Below are positions 1-8,383 of a stretch of 18,945 nt of DNA, in pieces. This stretch comes from Venturia oleaginea (Eukaryota; Ascomycota; Dothideomycetes; Venturiales; Venturiaceae). Every line of letters begins with the position of its first letter. The stretch's first letter is position 1. The translations under genes were made by a program, and so were the position numbers. Where the stretch lies: positions 1 through 18,945 of the forward strand of contig JABMLP010000061.1 in the NCBI GenBank assembly GCA_013176395.1, read 5' to 3'. Under the pieces are notes generated by a model. It made no database searches. It was not told where the DNA came from and saw only the letters and a program-made list of their open reading frames with translations.

Positions 1-188
1 TTTTTAGCCTTTTTTTATTCTAGAATAAAAAATCGCGGAAGAAGAAAAAAAATGTATTTTTAATGGTCGCGTTTTACGCTTTCTTATTCTTAGCCTTTTT
101 TTATTCTAGAATAAAAATCGCGGAAGAAGTAAAAAAAAAAAGGTATTTTTTTTTTAATGGTCGCGTTTTTTTTTTTCGCTTTCTTATT
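1..188. repeat. Two tandem copies of an A/T-hairpin repeat unit
   Basis: Two successive units (about 1-88 and 89-188) share the same order of elements: a palindrome centred on TTCTAGAA flanked by T and A runs, then TCGCGGAAGAAG, an A run, a T run, AATGGTCGCG, and CGCTTTCTTATT or a close variant. They differ mostly in homopolymer length. The TTCTAGAA palindrome and AATGGTCGC also occur in the insertion at 12371-12621, so this is a dispersed family and not a local duplication only. No coding sequence is visible. Confidence 0.8.
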
Positions 189-246
189 ATTGAATAAGAA
201 AGCCTATAAATAAAAAAAAAACGAAATAAGAAAGCCTATAAATAAA
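178..246. repeat. Hairpin plus 22-nt direct repeat
   Basis: CTTTCTTATT (179-188) pairs perfectly with AATAAGAAAG (193-202) around the loop ATTG. The right half continues into AGCCTATAAATAAAA, and that stretch is repeated once more at about 226-246. The same stem (GCTTTCTTATT / AATAAGAAAGC) forms the junction of the giant palindrome at 13511-13521 and 13555-13565. Confidence 0.75.
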
Positions 247-274
247 AGTCGCTCCTAATTAATAAGATCCTTTA

Positions 275-350
275 TTATTTCTTCGTCAAGCTTTTTTTTC
301 TTTTTTAGACTTAAGTCTAAAAAAGAAAAAAAAAACTATAGAAGAAATAA
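275..350. repeat. Long two-part hairpin (76 nt)
   Basis: An outer 10-bp stem (TTATTTCTTC at 275-284 with GAAGAAATAA at 341-350) encloses a perfect 42-nt palindrome at 292-333 centred on AGACTTAAGTCT and flanked by T- and A-runs. It could fold in DNA or RNA. No gene is seen from 351 to 520, which is T-rich spacer. Confidence 0.8.
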
Positions 351-520
351 GAAAGGGTAAACGATAAACAAAACAGGTTTTTTTTTTCTTTTTTTCTGTC
401 ACCATTGGGTGCATAGGTTTTTAGCTATACTTATAGTTAAAGAGCTTGCTTATTGTACTTTATTTTAGTTGTATTTCTCTCAGCTTTGTAGCGTTTTTTA
501 TAACTGATTTAAAGTATAAA

Positions 521-592
521 GAGGTAAGTCGCAGATGGTACTGCGTTTTTATTGCAGATCATAAATTGGAAGTTCAATTCTTCCTTATCTCT
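521..592 (+). tRNA. trnC: tRNA-Cys (GCA), first copy, possibly decayed
   Basis: A 72-nt cloverleaf: acceptor GAGGTAA (521-527) pairs with TTATCTC (585-591); D stem CGCA/TGCG; anticodon loop TTGCAGA with anticodon GCA; T arm GGAAG-TTCAATT-CTTCC; discriminator U73, as expected for cysteine. The anticodon stem TTTTA/TCATA has two mismatches of five, so this copy may not fold well. It differs at several positions from the second copy at 9615-9686, whose anticodon stem is better but whose T stem has a mismatch. It may be a pseudogene or a diverged paralogue. Confidence 0.7.
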
Positions 593-881
593 ACTAGTAC
601 TTTCTTTATTTATAATGATTTCTCGGAATAATGAATTAAAAAAAGAATCTAGTAACTATAATCTTTTTTTTTTCCTTTTTTTTTTAGAATAGCTTTTAAA
701 GAAAAAATGTGGAAAAACAACTGCATTTTTTTCTGTACTTTATGCAAAAAAAAAAAAGTCTAATAAAGTATATAGTGTATAGTGTATACACATGGTATAT
801 GAAAATAGAATTTACGATAGTTGGGTTTAAATAGTAGCAATAAAGGTCTTTCTTCACTTTTATATATAAAATATTCATACA
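593..881. other. Spacer between trnC and atp6
   Basis: A/T-rich spacer with short homopolymer runs and a local repeat (TATAGTGTATAGTGTATAC near 771-789). I see no tRNA, no conserved protein, and no exact match to a known fungal mitochondrial promoter. It presumably holds the 5' leader of atp6. Confidence 0.5.
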
Positions 882-1383
882 ATGAATACAAGTTTCAACA
901 CATTCAACTTTACTACAAGTCCACTAGACCAATTTGAAATAAGAGACTTAGTCAGTTTAGACTTACCAGTACTAGCTAATTTACACTTGTCTTTAACAAA
1001 TATAGGATTATACCTTGTTATAGCTTTCTTTATTTCATTATTATTTACAACACTAGCTACTAATCAAAATAAAATAGTATCTAACAATTGATCAGTTAGT
1101 TTAGAAACAATCTACGCCACTGTACATGGTATAGTAGTAAATCAAATAAATGCTACGAATGGACAGAAATACTTTCCCTTCATTTACGCCTTATTTGTAT
1201 TTATTTTAATAAACAATTTAATAGGAATGGTACCATACAGTTTTGCTTCTACTAGCCATTTTATATTCACTTTTTCTTTAAGTTTTACAATCGTTCTAGG
1301 TGCTACTATATTAGGTTTTCAAAAACATGGACTACATTTCTTTTCATTATTTGTACCTGCAGGTTGTCCTTTAGCTCTATTAC
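882..1383 (+). CDS. atp6: ATP synthase subunit 6 (F0 subunit a), exon 1
   Basis: Encodes the N-terminal 167 residues plus the first base of codon 168 of the proton-channel subunit a of the inner-membrane ATP synthase. The ATG at 882 gives the family's typical start region (SPLDQFEIRDLVSLDLPVL), then hydrophobic helices and the conserved GMVPYSF and LFVPAGCPLALL segments. TGA at 1089-1091 falls inside the gene and must be Trp. The exon ends at TTAC just before GTGCG, the standard group II 5' boundary, and joining to 3959 restores the conserved PLLV sequence. The reading frame stays open into the intron, so unspliced RNA encodes an Atp6-maturase fusion. Confidence 0.95.
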
Positions 1384-3464
1384 GTGCGCCGTGTGAGGCG
1401 CTGTGGTTTATTAAGATCAAGTCCGATCTTTCATGTATATATGGTCTTTGAGTTATTGAAGATACATGCCGTGGGCATTCACGACGTTGAGGGCTAAGAA
1501 TCCTCTTTGAATGGAGAGCTGAATGCACATGGATACTATGATGTGGGCTGCCCCACAAAGAAGAGTATCTAAACGGGAATAGCTATGTCGAGGTTAACAA
1601 ACCTGTTACTTATAAGCGCCTTCAAGCTACGGATAATATCTTAAGCAGAATACATCGGTATTATTACGGCACTGCTGGGGGATATGGTAATAAGTCCCTC
1701 AGTTATCATAAAGTCGTACGCTCTCTTTCTACAAAGGGTTTCATTAAATATAAGCAGGCGGCTAAGGCTATAAGGACTTTAAACGTAACTACAGCGCAAC
1801 CACGGGATCTAACCGCCTCTATTCGAATGAATATGCGGAGACGGAGTTTCCATAGTAGTTGTAACACGAAGGGAAACAGCGAAACTTCTCCAAAAGTAGA
1901 AATTATAGATAGTAACCGAGAAAAGCTAGTGAACGAGGTCAAACCTGCAAGGGTGGCTAAGCGAGTTGGTGTTACCACTATAACGAGAAAGCTTTTGGAA
2001 CAGAATAAAAACTACGGTCAGAAATATTATGAGATAATGAAGATCATAACTGATCCAAATTTCTTAGTTGCCTGTTATGAACAAATTAAGAGTAAGCCCG
2101 GGAACATGACTATGGGATCAGACAAAATAACTCTTGATGGGATTAACTATAAATGATTCTCAAGAATCTCTCAAGAATTAAAGAAAGGAACCTTCCAGTT
2201 CCAACCAAACAGGAGAGTTGAGATTCCTAAAGCAAATGGGAAAATACGTCCTTTAGGTATTGGATCTCCCAGGGACAAAATTGTACAACAAGCCCTCCAT
2301 GCGGTCCTGGAAGCTATATATGAAACTATGTTTCTTCCTTCATCCCACGGATTTAGACCTAATAGATCGACTCACTCAGCTTTACTTAAGGTATATCTTG
2401 CCGGTAATAAACATAATTGAGTCATACAAGGGGATATCACGAAATGTTTTGATTCTATACCTCACAAAATGATTATGAAACGTATTGATAAGCATATCGG
2501 TGACAAGGGTTTCCTAAGCTTGCTACGTAAATTCTTAGAAGCTGGCTACATCGATGCTGTATCGGGTAAGGTAATCAAGACAGACTGCGGAGCCCCTCAA
2601 GGGGGAATCCTTTCCCCTATTCTAAGTAATATAGTTCTACACGAATTAGACCAATATATGGAGAATCAAAAGAAAAGTTTGGACAAGGGAAAAAAACGTA
2701 GATGAAACCCTCTGTATAAAAGTCTCCTTGCCAAAAGGGGTAGATCTAAATCCCCCACGGAAAGACAGAAACTCTTACAAGAAATGCGTTCAATGAGGAG
2801 CGTAGACTCCTTCGATCCTAATTTTAGAAGGATGGACTATGTTAGGTATGCCGATGACTTTGTAGTGTTGGTAACGGGTAGTTTTAAAGATGCTAATTTT
2901 ATTAAGAGTAACTTAAAAGACTTCCTTTGAACCAATTGTGGTCTAGAGTTAAATACAGAAAAATCCATCCTCTCTAATATTGCGACTCAACGCTGAACAT
3001 TCTTGGGGGCAGAAGTCAATAAACTTAGAATTAACTCTAACTGACTTGTTGAGCACGGTGGCAAGAGAATCATAGGGACACCTAAGTTACAGATTAACGC
3101 TCCTATATCCGACTTGATTAAATCCTTAAAAAAAGCTGGTATAGTAAGACTGAATCGGGAGCAGAAGGTTTTACCACAAGGATTGGGTAGCATGATGAAT
3201 CTTTCCCATTATGAAATTATAAAATTTTACAATTATAAGATACATGGAATCCTGAACTACTATAGTTTCGCGTCTAATCGTAATGGTCTACATTCTATCT
3301 TTTGATTGCTGAAAGCCTCTTGCGCTCTAACCCTTGCCCGAAAATTCAAACTCAGAACCTTAAGTAAAACCTTTCGTAAGTTTGGCGGTGGTCTTGAATG
3401 CCCTGAAACCGGGATTAGAATTTTCAGTCCTAAAATCACTAAAAGTTTTGCATGAGTTTCATAA
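1384..3464 (+). CDS. Group II intron reverse transcriptase/maturase, in frame with atp6 exon 1
   Basis: Reading TGA as Trp, the frame is open from the atp6 start codon (882) through the intron to TAA at 3462-3464, so the protein is probably made as an Atp6 fusion and processed, as known for yeast cox1 group II introns. Reverse transcriptase motifs appear in order: KANGKIRPLGIGSPRDKIVQ, HGFRPNRS, the GDITKCFDSI segment, GAPQGGILSPILSNI, and the catalytic YADD (about 2847-2858, RYADDFVVLV). The following region to about 3450 matches the maturase (domain X) part, with a KFYNYKIHGILNYYSFA-like stretch. It helps fold the intron for splicing and copies it during mobility. The expected C-terminal HNH domain is in another frame. 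Confidence 0.88.
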
Positions 3465-3765
3465 TAGCTCTACGGTTAATAACGTTTATGATACAATCCA
3501 ACAAAACTGAAGCGGTAAACTTACACGCTCAAGCTTTGGTCTCTCTTGTGCTATCTGTGGGTCTACTAAGGATCTTGAAATGCACCACTACAGATCCATA
3601 GGCGATGTGCGGGCCAAATATAGAAAGGGAGAGGTGTTATCCTATGCTCAGTTCCGGGGTGCTCTACTTAGAAAACAAATACCTTTATGTTCCTATCATC
3701 ATAAACTATATCATAGAGGTGATCTAAACTTCCAAGATCTTAAGTTAATCACCAAGTATAACAAC
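3460..3765 (+). pseudogene. HNH endonuclease domain of the group II protein, frameshifted
   Basis: In the frame one base ahead of the maturase the sequence reads through a zinc-finger/HNH-like pattern: CAICGSTKDLEMHHYRSI, then a spacer and PLCSYHHKLYHRGDL. This is the DNA-endonuclease module that normally ends group II intron proteins and cuts the second target strand. The maturase frame stops at 3462-3464, so a frameshift lies within about 3440-3464. The HNH frame has no stop (TGA as Trp) through the ribozyme 3' end into exon 2, so its natural C-terminus is unclear and the end given here is a guess. A one-base sequencing error is an alternative. Confidence 0.8.
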
Positions 3766-3892
3766 ACTCCATCTTATCCCCAAAAAGAATATTTGTCTCT
3801 CTCTATTTGTTCATATCTCGCATCTTCCCTCATAACCCTAGCCTTAGGTATACGCAAGTATTCTAAAATCTGTATCCCAGTTGTTTCGTGGC

Positions 3893-3958
3893 GAGCCGTA
3901 TGATGGGAAACTATCACGTACGGTTCTGAGGGCAGTTGCACATGCGCGCTGACCCTAC
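3893..3958 (+). ncRNA. Group II intron domains V and VI
   Basis: Domain V (3893-3926): GAGCCGTA pairs with TACGGTTC, and an upper GATGG/CTATC stem is closed by a GAAA tetraloop; it begins with the catalytic AGC triad. Domain VI: GGGCAG (3930-3935) pairs with CTG and CCC around an unpaired A at 3952, which would be the branch-point adenosine, six bases before the intron end at 3958. Confidence 0.92.
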
Positions 3959-3983
3959 CACTTTTAGTGATTATCGAATTCAT
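3959..3983 (+). CDS. atp6: ATP synthase subunit 6, exon 2 (25-nt micro-exon)
   Basis: Only 25 nt lie between the group II and group I introns. Joined to the last base of exon 1 they encode PLLVIIEF plus two bases of the next codon, matching the conserved Atp6 segment that precedes ISYLARNVSLGLRLGAN. The 3' end is placed after GAATTCAT because group I introns follow a U, because exon 3 then supplies the A of an Ile codon (ATA), and because TTCAT can pair with GTGAA at 4088-4092 with the usual U·G at the splice site. Confidence 0.85.
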
Positions 3984-4087
3984 GGAGATTCCTGCTTATA
4001 AACTTAAATATAATATTATATTTACCTTTAACCTTATGCTCTTATTTACCTTTAACCTTTTGCTCTTGTGGACTGCTTTTATAACTA

Positions 4088-4113
4088 GTGAAGGAGTTTA
4101 CAGTGTAAACTCC
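4088..4113 (+). ncRNA. Candidate P1 guide strand and P2 hairpin of atp6-i2
   Basis: GTGAA (4088-4092) can pair with the last five bases of exon 2 (TTCAT) with U·G at the splice site, so it is a candidate internal guide sequence. It is followed directly by a perfect 9-bp hairpin, GGAGTTTAC-AGT-GTAAACTCC (4093-4113), suitable as P2. This implies a P1 loop of about 100 nt. The assignment is by inspection only. Confidence 0.5.
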
Positions 4114-4148
4114 GCAAGAAAAAAAAAAAAATTTTTTTTTCTCCCCCC

Positions 4149-5306
4149 CAGGTTACCAATTCTCCAGTGGTAGTAGCCAGAAGTTTAACTAGCCCTGTAA
4201 AGAGAGAGTTTTCGTATCATACTAATAGTTTTAAAAATAGAAGAACGTTTTCTTCATCCAAAGAAATATATACACCTAAAGTTTATCTTAATCCTGATGT
4301 AGACAAAATAGAAATCATCAGTGAGAATAGGAAAAAGGGAGGAATATATAAGTGAGTTAATAAAAAGAAGAATAAATCTTACATAGGTTCTAGTAAAGAT
4401 CTAGGACTAAGATTACTTATGTATTCTAATTTTTCTTATCTTGTTAAAGCTAATTATATGCTTATATGTAAAGCTCTTTTGAAATAGGGTTATTCAGGAT
4501 TTAGATTAGAAATCCTAGAATATGTACAAACTAACCAAGAGAATTCTAAAAAATTCCTGCTTGAGAGAGAACAATATTATTTTGATACTCTTAAACCTGA
4601 ATACAATATTTTAAAGATTGCTGGTTCTTCATTGGGTCATGTACAAAGTGATAAAACAAAAGCCTTGTTGTCTTTATCAGCTAAAGGTAGAATATTTTCT
4701 CCGGAAACCAGAGCTAAAATGTCAACTAGCTCAGTCTTTAAACATATTGTCCAAATATCTAAAAAAGGGGCGGAACCAATTATTTTCCCTAGCATGGTAG
4801 AGGCTGGTATATATCTAAGTATCTCGCGTTCTCAAGTAAGTAAATACATTAAAGCTAGTAAACTATACAAAGACTATACTATCACTAGAATCCTTGAAAC
4901 CGGAAATTTATCTAAAAAACTGGACAGAAAACCTTTTAAACAACCTATCCTGCTAACTGATATGAAAACGGGGGAATCTCGTGAATTCTCTTCTATGGCA
5001 GAGGGAGCAAGATACATAAATAGAACTCCAATACAATTACGTAATGCTTTAAAGAGAGATGCTCAGGACATTAAGATAAATGGTTATAAGTTATCTAGGT
5101 TAACAAAGGATGCTAACTCCAAGTTTGAGCCCAATAGTGTAAGTATAGAGGTGAAAAATCTGGATACTAAGGAAGTTACCGTTTATTCTTCTATTACTTC
5201 AGCAGCTAAAGCTATGGGTTCAAACCAATCGGGTTTAAGTGCTTACCTAATTAGAAATTCTTCTGTCCCTTTTAAAAGAAACTATTTAATTAGAAGATTA
5301 TCTTAG
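4149..5306 (+). pseudogene. GIY-YIG homing endonuclease A, interrupted by TAG
   Basis: A site-specific nuclease that would spread the intron. In one frame the sequence encodes GGIYKWVNKKKNKSYIGSS (GIY at 4341-4349, YIG at 4380-4388), the downstream REQYYFDTLKPEYNI part of the catalytic domain, a NUMOD3-like segment (SLGHVQSDKTKALLSLSAKG) and about three NUMOD1-like DNA-binding repeats (FPSMVEAGIYLSISRSQV; FSSMAEGARYI; YSSITSAAKAMGSNQSGL). A TGA at 4353 is Trp. TAG at 4485-4487 sits where homologues have His or Tyr (LLK-x-GYS), so the gene is broken. The N-terminal side is separated from the upstream open frame by an A-run/T-run/C-run at 4119-4149 that shifts the frame; no convincing start codon is seen. 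Confidence 0.85.
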
Positions 5307-5486
5307 GTATGCATTAAGACTCAAGGTAGGAGTTATTTTATAGGTCATAAGCGGTTAGGGTAAATATTTATAAGTGTTTAATTTAGGTTTAGAAGCGTCT
5401 AGTTTACTTTTATGATAAATTGTTGAATTCTAGCTTGTAGCTGGAATAAATGCAATTCATAGATTAGATTAGACTACTTTGTGATA

Positions 5487-5733
5487 AAGAGCCAAACTCC
5501 GGAAAAGCCCTAAAGCATTCATTACTAAACATTAGATCTAAAAGGATCATGATGCGGCTGAACTAATCACTCTGGTATAGTAACAAGATGAATGATTATC
5601 TGAAATGACCTCAGAGAATGGGTAATCGCGGATCTAAAACACCTCTTAGCTTACTAATGTGTAAAAGAGCAACGAGTAGACGGTTCTTCAGTATTGTATT
5701 CAATACTGTAAGGTGTACTCTAGTCGCCACGAA
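5487..5733 (+). ncRNA. Group I ribozyme core of atp6-i2
   Basis: P3 strand AAGAGCC (5487-5493) pairs with GGTTCTT (5682-5688). The P4/P6 region includes CCGGAAAAGCCCTAAAGC. P7 is GAGTA (5674-5678) with TACTC (5716-5720). P8 is the hairpin CAGTATTG-TATT-CAATACTG. A CCAC-GAAA-GTGG tetraloop hairpin follows (from about 5728), as expected for P9. The same set of elements, nearly identical in sequence, occurs in the nad4 intron at 11692-11968. The stretch 5307-5480 before the core has no gene that I recognise. Confidence 0.85.
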
Positions 5734-5789
5734 AGTGGTATTTGAGTAGAATTAAGTAACTCAAATTTAAAGTTTCTGTATTCCTTTTT

Positions 5790-5820
5790 TTTTCTTTTTT
5801 ATACTATATAAAAAAGAAAA
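5790..5820. repeat. Perfect 14-bp A/T hairpin in the intron
   Basis: TTTTCTTTTTTATA (5790-5803) pairs perfectly with TATAAAAAAGAAAA (5807-5820) around the loop CTA. It resembles the other A/T hairpins of the window and lies just downstream of the ribozyme core. The following stretch to about 6023 holds only fragments resembling the N-terminal part of a GIY-YIG gene. Confidence 0.75.
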
Positions 5821-6023
5821 TACTACCAAAAAAGGATTTATTTATATATAGGAATTTGTAAAAGTTTACTTTGTAATGTATTTACTACCCGCAATCAGTT
5901 AACTAATAAGTCTAAATCTGTTGTAAAGAATACTCGGTACAATGGTTTTCTATTGACCAGAAAAAAAAACCTTTTTGGTTTCATCCGATCTTAATAAATA
6001 CTTACGTTATAAACAGTAAAAGA

Positions 6024-6200
6024 TCTCTGTCTACTTCGTCTAAAATATTACCTTAGAAAGTCTATATTAATGCTGATAAAGATAAAGAATTGATCGTTAA
6101 TAAAGGACGAGTGGGTATATATCGTTGAGTACACAGAGAGTCAGGTAAAAGTTATATAGGTTCTTCCATGGTTTTCTTCGTCACTAGATCTTATTCTACT
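6024..6200 (+). pseudogene. GIY-YIG endonuclease B1, N-terminal remnant
   Basis: Frame reads STSSKILP, a TAG stop at 6054-6056, then KVYINADKDKELIVNKGR followed by VGIYRWVHRESGKSYIGSS (GIY from 6114, YIG at 6153-6161). It then loses similarity and runs, still in the same frame, into a second complete N-terminal region of the same gene type. It is therefore a copy cut off just after the YIG motif, either by insertion of B2 into it or by a tandem duplication with deletion. The same KVY(L/I)N lead-in precedes GIY in gene A, so this is a homologous N-terminus. Confidence 0.75.
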
Positions 6201-6993
6201 TTAAAGAATTCATGTAGTAAACCTAAGGTTATCACTACTCCTGCAGCTTTATACCCTGATGCTTATCTAAATAAAAGTATGATAGTAAAGGATAATAAAA
6301 ACAAAGCAGGAGTTTATCGTTGAGTAAACAAGGTAAACGGTAGTTCATATATAGGTAGTAGTGTAAATCTTAATCATAGATTAAAAAGTTACTTTCACCT
6401 TTATTACCTCCAGTTTAGTCAGAAGTAAAAGCTTGATATATAGCGCTATTTTGAAGCATGGTTATTCTAATTTTCAGTTGGAAATATTAGAATTCTGTCT
6501 TCCAGAAAACGCTATAAGAAGAGAACAATATTATTTCGATTTATTAAAACCCAATTATAATGTTAACCCTACAGCAGGTTCAAGACTTGGAAGTATTCAT
6601 ACGGAAGAAGCCAAATTAAAAAGGAGTAACTCTGCTATAGGGCGTAAACATACTGAAGAGACTAAAAAATGGTTTAGTCTTGCGAACAAAGGTATGAATA
6701 ACCCTAATTTTGGAAAAACTCGAAGTGAAAAGACTAAAACCTTATATACTTTAGCCAGATTAGGTAAATCCTTTCTTTCAGAATCCATGAAAGCTAAAAT
6801 GAGTGTACAAAGGGGAACACCTTTAAGTGTTCTAGACTTAAAAACAAATGAAACTTCAGTGTACCCTTCCATAAAAAAAGCGGCAGAAGCAATGGGTGTC
6901 TCACAACCTGCCATCACGAAAAGACTTAGTGAAAATCTAGATACTTTCGTGGTGAAAAAACAATATCAAGTTAAAAAGCTAAATAAACTGTAG
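6201..6993 (+). pseudogene. GIY-YIG homing endonuclease B2, frameshifted
   Basis: Encodes AGVYRWVNKVNGSSYIGSS and a following LNHRLKSYF in the same frame as B1, until TAA at 6426-6428. The rest of the nuclease continues one base over, from about 6433: AILKHGYSNFQLEILEFC, REQYYFDLLKPNYNV, then three NUMOD3-like units (IHTEEAKLKRSNSAIGRKH; NPNFGKTRSEKTK; LGKSFLSESMKAKMS) and one NUMOD1-like repeat (YPSIKKAAEAMGVSQPAI). A frameshift near 6405-6432 breaks the catalytic domain in its middle; the DNA-binding half is intact. Confidence 0.82.
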
Positions 6994-7020
6994 GCAACTA
7001 ATGATGAAAGTATAGATATA

Positions 7021-8142
7021 GAACGGAGTTGGGTTTATAGACCTGTTAATTCTGGAGTCTTTCACGGTAAAAGAAGTATGTACACATGGAGTATTAGACT
7101 TAAACAATATTTTAATTATAATCATATCTCACATACTAAACGGAACATGACCATTTCTAAGTCGCTATTAAAACATGGTTATGCGGAGTTTAGTTTAGAG
7201 ATTTTAGAATACTGCTCTGTAGATGTATTAATTAAAAGAGAACAACACTACTTTGATAAATGTAAACCTGAATATAATATATTGAAAGTTGCTGGATCTC
7301 CCTTAGGTTACAGACATAGTGAAGCAGCTAAAAAATCTATAGGTATAGCTTCTAAAAATAGAAAAGTATCGGAATCAATCCGAGATCTTAGAAGAAAATA
7401 TTTATTAGGTAATACTTTGGATAATATACGAATAGAAAAAATGCGTTTAAGTAATACTTTAAGAAAGCCTGTCCTGTTAACTAATACAGAAACAGGTAAA
7501 AAGGAAGAATTCCCTTCTATGACAGACGCTGGTGTATATCTAGGAATATCTCGGGTTTCCGTAGGAAAATACTTAGTAAGAAATATGCCTTGTAAGGGTT
7601 ATACTATTTCTAAAGCCCCTTTAAAAGATATCCATGTCAGTGAGCTATCATCTACTTTTAGATATGTTAAGCAACAACCTATACGATTAACTAATAAGTT
7701 AACAGGTATTTCCAAAGAATTCTCTTCTATGACAGATGCTGCCAAATATTTAGATATATCAAGGGCGCGGCTAGGATACTTTTTAAGTAATATGTCTAAT
7801 ACCAATAACGATGCATTAAAAGGGTATACTATTTACAAGATAACAGATTCTCAGGTTAAAGTTAACAGAAAATCTAATAGTATAGAGGTTACCGATATAT
7901 ACACAAACGAAGTAAAATTATACCCTTCGCTTACTTTAGCTGCGGAAACTATGGGTGTACCTCGGTCTAGTTTATCTGGATATTTTGCTAATAAACGTAC
8001 TAATCCTTATAAAAAGAAATATAAAATTAGTATAAACACTCGTTTTTTTGCAAGCTACTATATATATAAAAATAAAAAGAATACAGTCGATCGTATCTTG
8101 CTCGTAACGTCTCATTGGGGTTACGTTTGGGAGCCAACATAA
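7021..8142 (+). pseudogene. GIY-YIG homing endonuclease C, catalytic motif lost
   Basis: Long open frame with LLKHGYAEFSLEILEYC, REQHYFDKCKPEYNI, a NUMOD3-like segment (SPLGYRHSEAAKKS) and three NUMOD1-like repeats (FPSMTDAGVYLGISRVSV; FSSMTDAAKYLDISRARL; YPSLTLAAETMGVPRSSL). The N-terminus is degraded: SGVFHGKRSMYTWSIRLKQYF has GVF where GIY should be and YTW in place of YIG, with about four residues fewer between the motifs than in gene A. Nuclease activity is unlikely although the DNA-binding part is complete. The usual stop is missing and the frame runs past the intron end into atp6 exon 3, out of frame with Atp6, stopping at 8142. Confidence 0.8.
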
Positions 8143-8348
8143 TTTCAGGTCACATGCTGTTAAATATCCTTAGTGGATTTACTTATAACATAATGACATC
8201 AGGTATCTTGTTTTTCTTTATTGGACTGTTGCCGTTAGCTTTTATAATTGCGTTCTGTGGATTAGAACTAGGTATCGCATTCATTCAAGCGCAGGTTTTT
8301 GTAGTTTTATCATGTTCTTATATAAAAGATTGTTTAGAATTACATTAA
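8090..8348 (+). CDS. atp6: ATP synthase subunit 6, exon 3 (C-terminal part)
   Basis: Completes Atp6: SYLARNVSLGLRLGANIISGH, then hydrophobic helices and the end SCSYIKDCLELH, stop TAA 8346-8348. Residue 188 is the Arg in GLRLGAN that corresponds to the essential proton-channel arginine of subunit a. The frame required at the intron junction is exactly restored (502+25+259 nt = 262 codons with stop). The last part appears again at 9433-9489 with silent differences, suggesting that this tail was acquired with the endonuclease gene that follows. From 8126 on, the exon is inside the left palindrome arm. Confidence 0.95.
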
Positions 8349-8383
8349 CTTAACCTACAAAAAAGGACCTACATAAAACGGTC

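Larger units (their letters stand above)
1384..3958 (+). mobile_element. Group II intron in atp6 (atp6-i1)
   Basis: Starts with GTGCG and ends with CCCTAC directly after a domain VI helix. A classical domain V lies at 3893-3926. Splicing between 1383 and 3959 rebuilds the conserved Atp6 sequence LPLLV. GTAATA at 1687-1692 is complementary to the last six exon bases (TATTAC) and is a candidate EBS1; GCTAAG near 1493 could pair with TTTAGC upstream as EBS2. The intron encodes reverse transcriptase, maturase and an HNH-type domain, the usual layout of mobile mitochondrial group II introns. Mobility now is doubtful because the nuclease part is out of frame. Confidence 0.93.
3984..8089 (+). mobile_element. 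Group I intron in atp6 (atp6-i2), 4.1 kb with several GIY-YIG copies
   Basis: Boundaries come from restoring the Atp6 reading frame between 3983 (ends in T) and 8090 (preceded by G, as group I introns require). One ribozyme core is visible at 5487-5720. One GIY-YIG gene lies upstream of the core, between P2 and P3, and further GIY-YIG copies lie downstream. The size and number of endonuclease remnants suggest repeated invasion by endonuclease genes, or fusion of what were once separate introns; only one core is recognisable, so I treat it as one intron. Confidence 0.75.

Noticed and set aside
446..631. Small protein gene upstream of atp6
   Set aside because: The frame runs across the tRNA-Cys cloverleaf and shows no recognisable domain.
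4485..6056. UAG read as leucine, which would open GIY-YIG genes A and B1
   Set aside because: Some chytrid mitochondria use UAG as Leu, but these two sites align with His/Tyr and Pro-Lys neighbourhoods, no UAG occurs in atp6 or nad4 coding sequence, the downstream LAGLIDADG gene ends naturally at UAG, and frameshifts in B2 remain unexplained.
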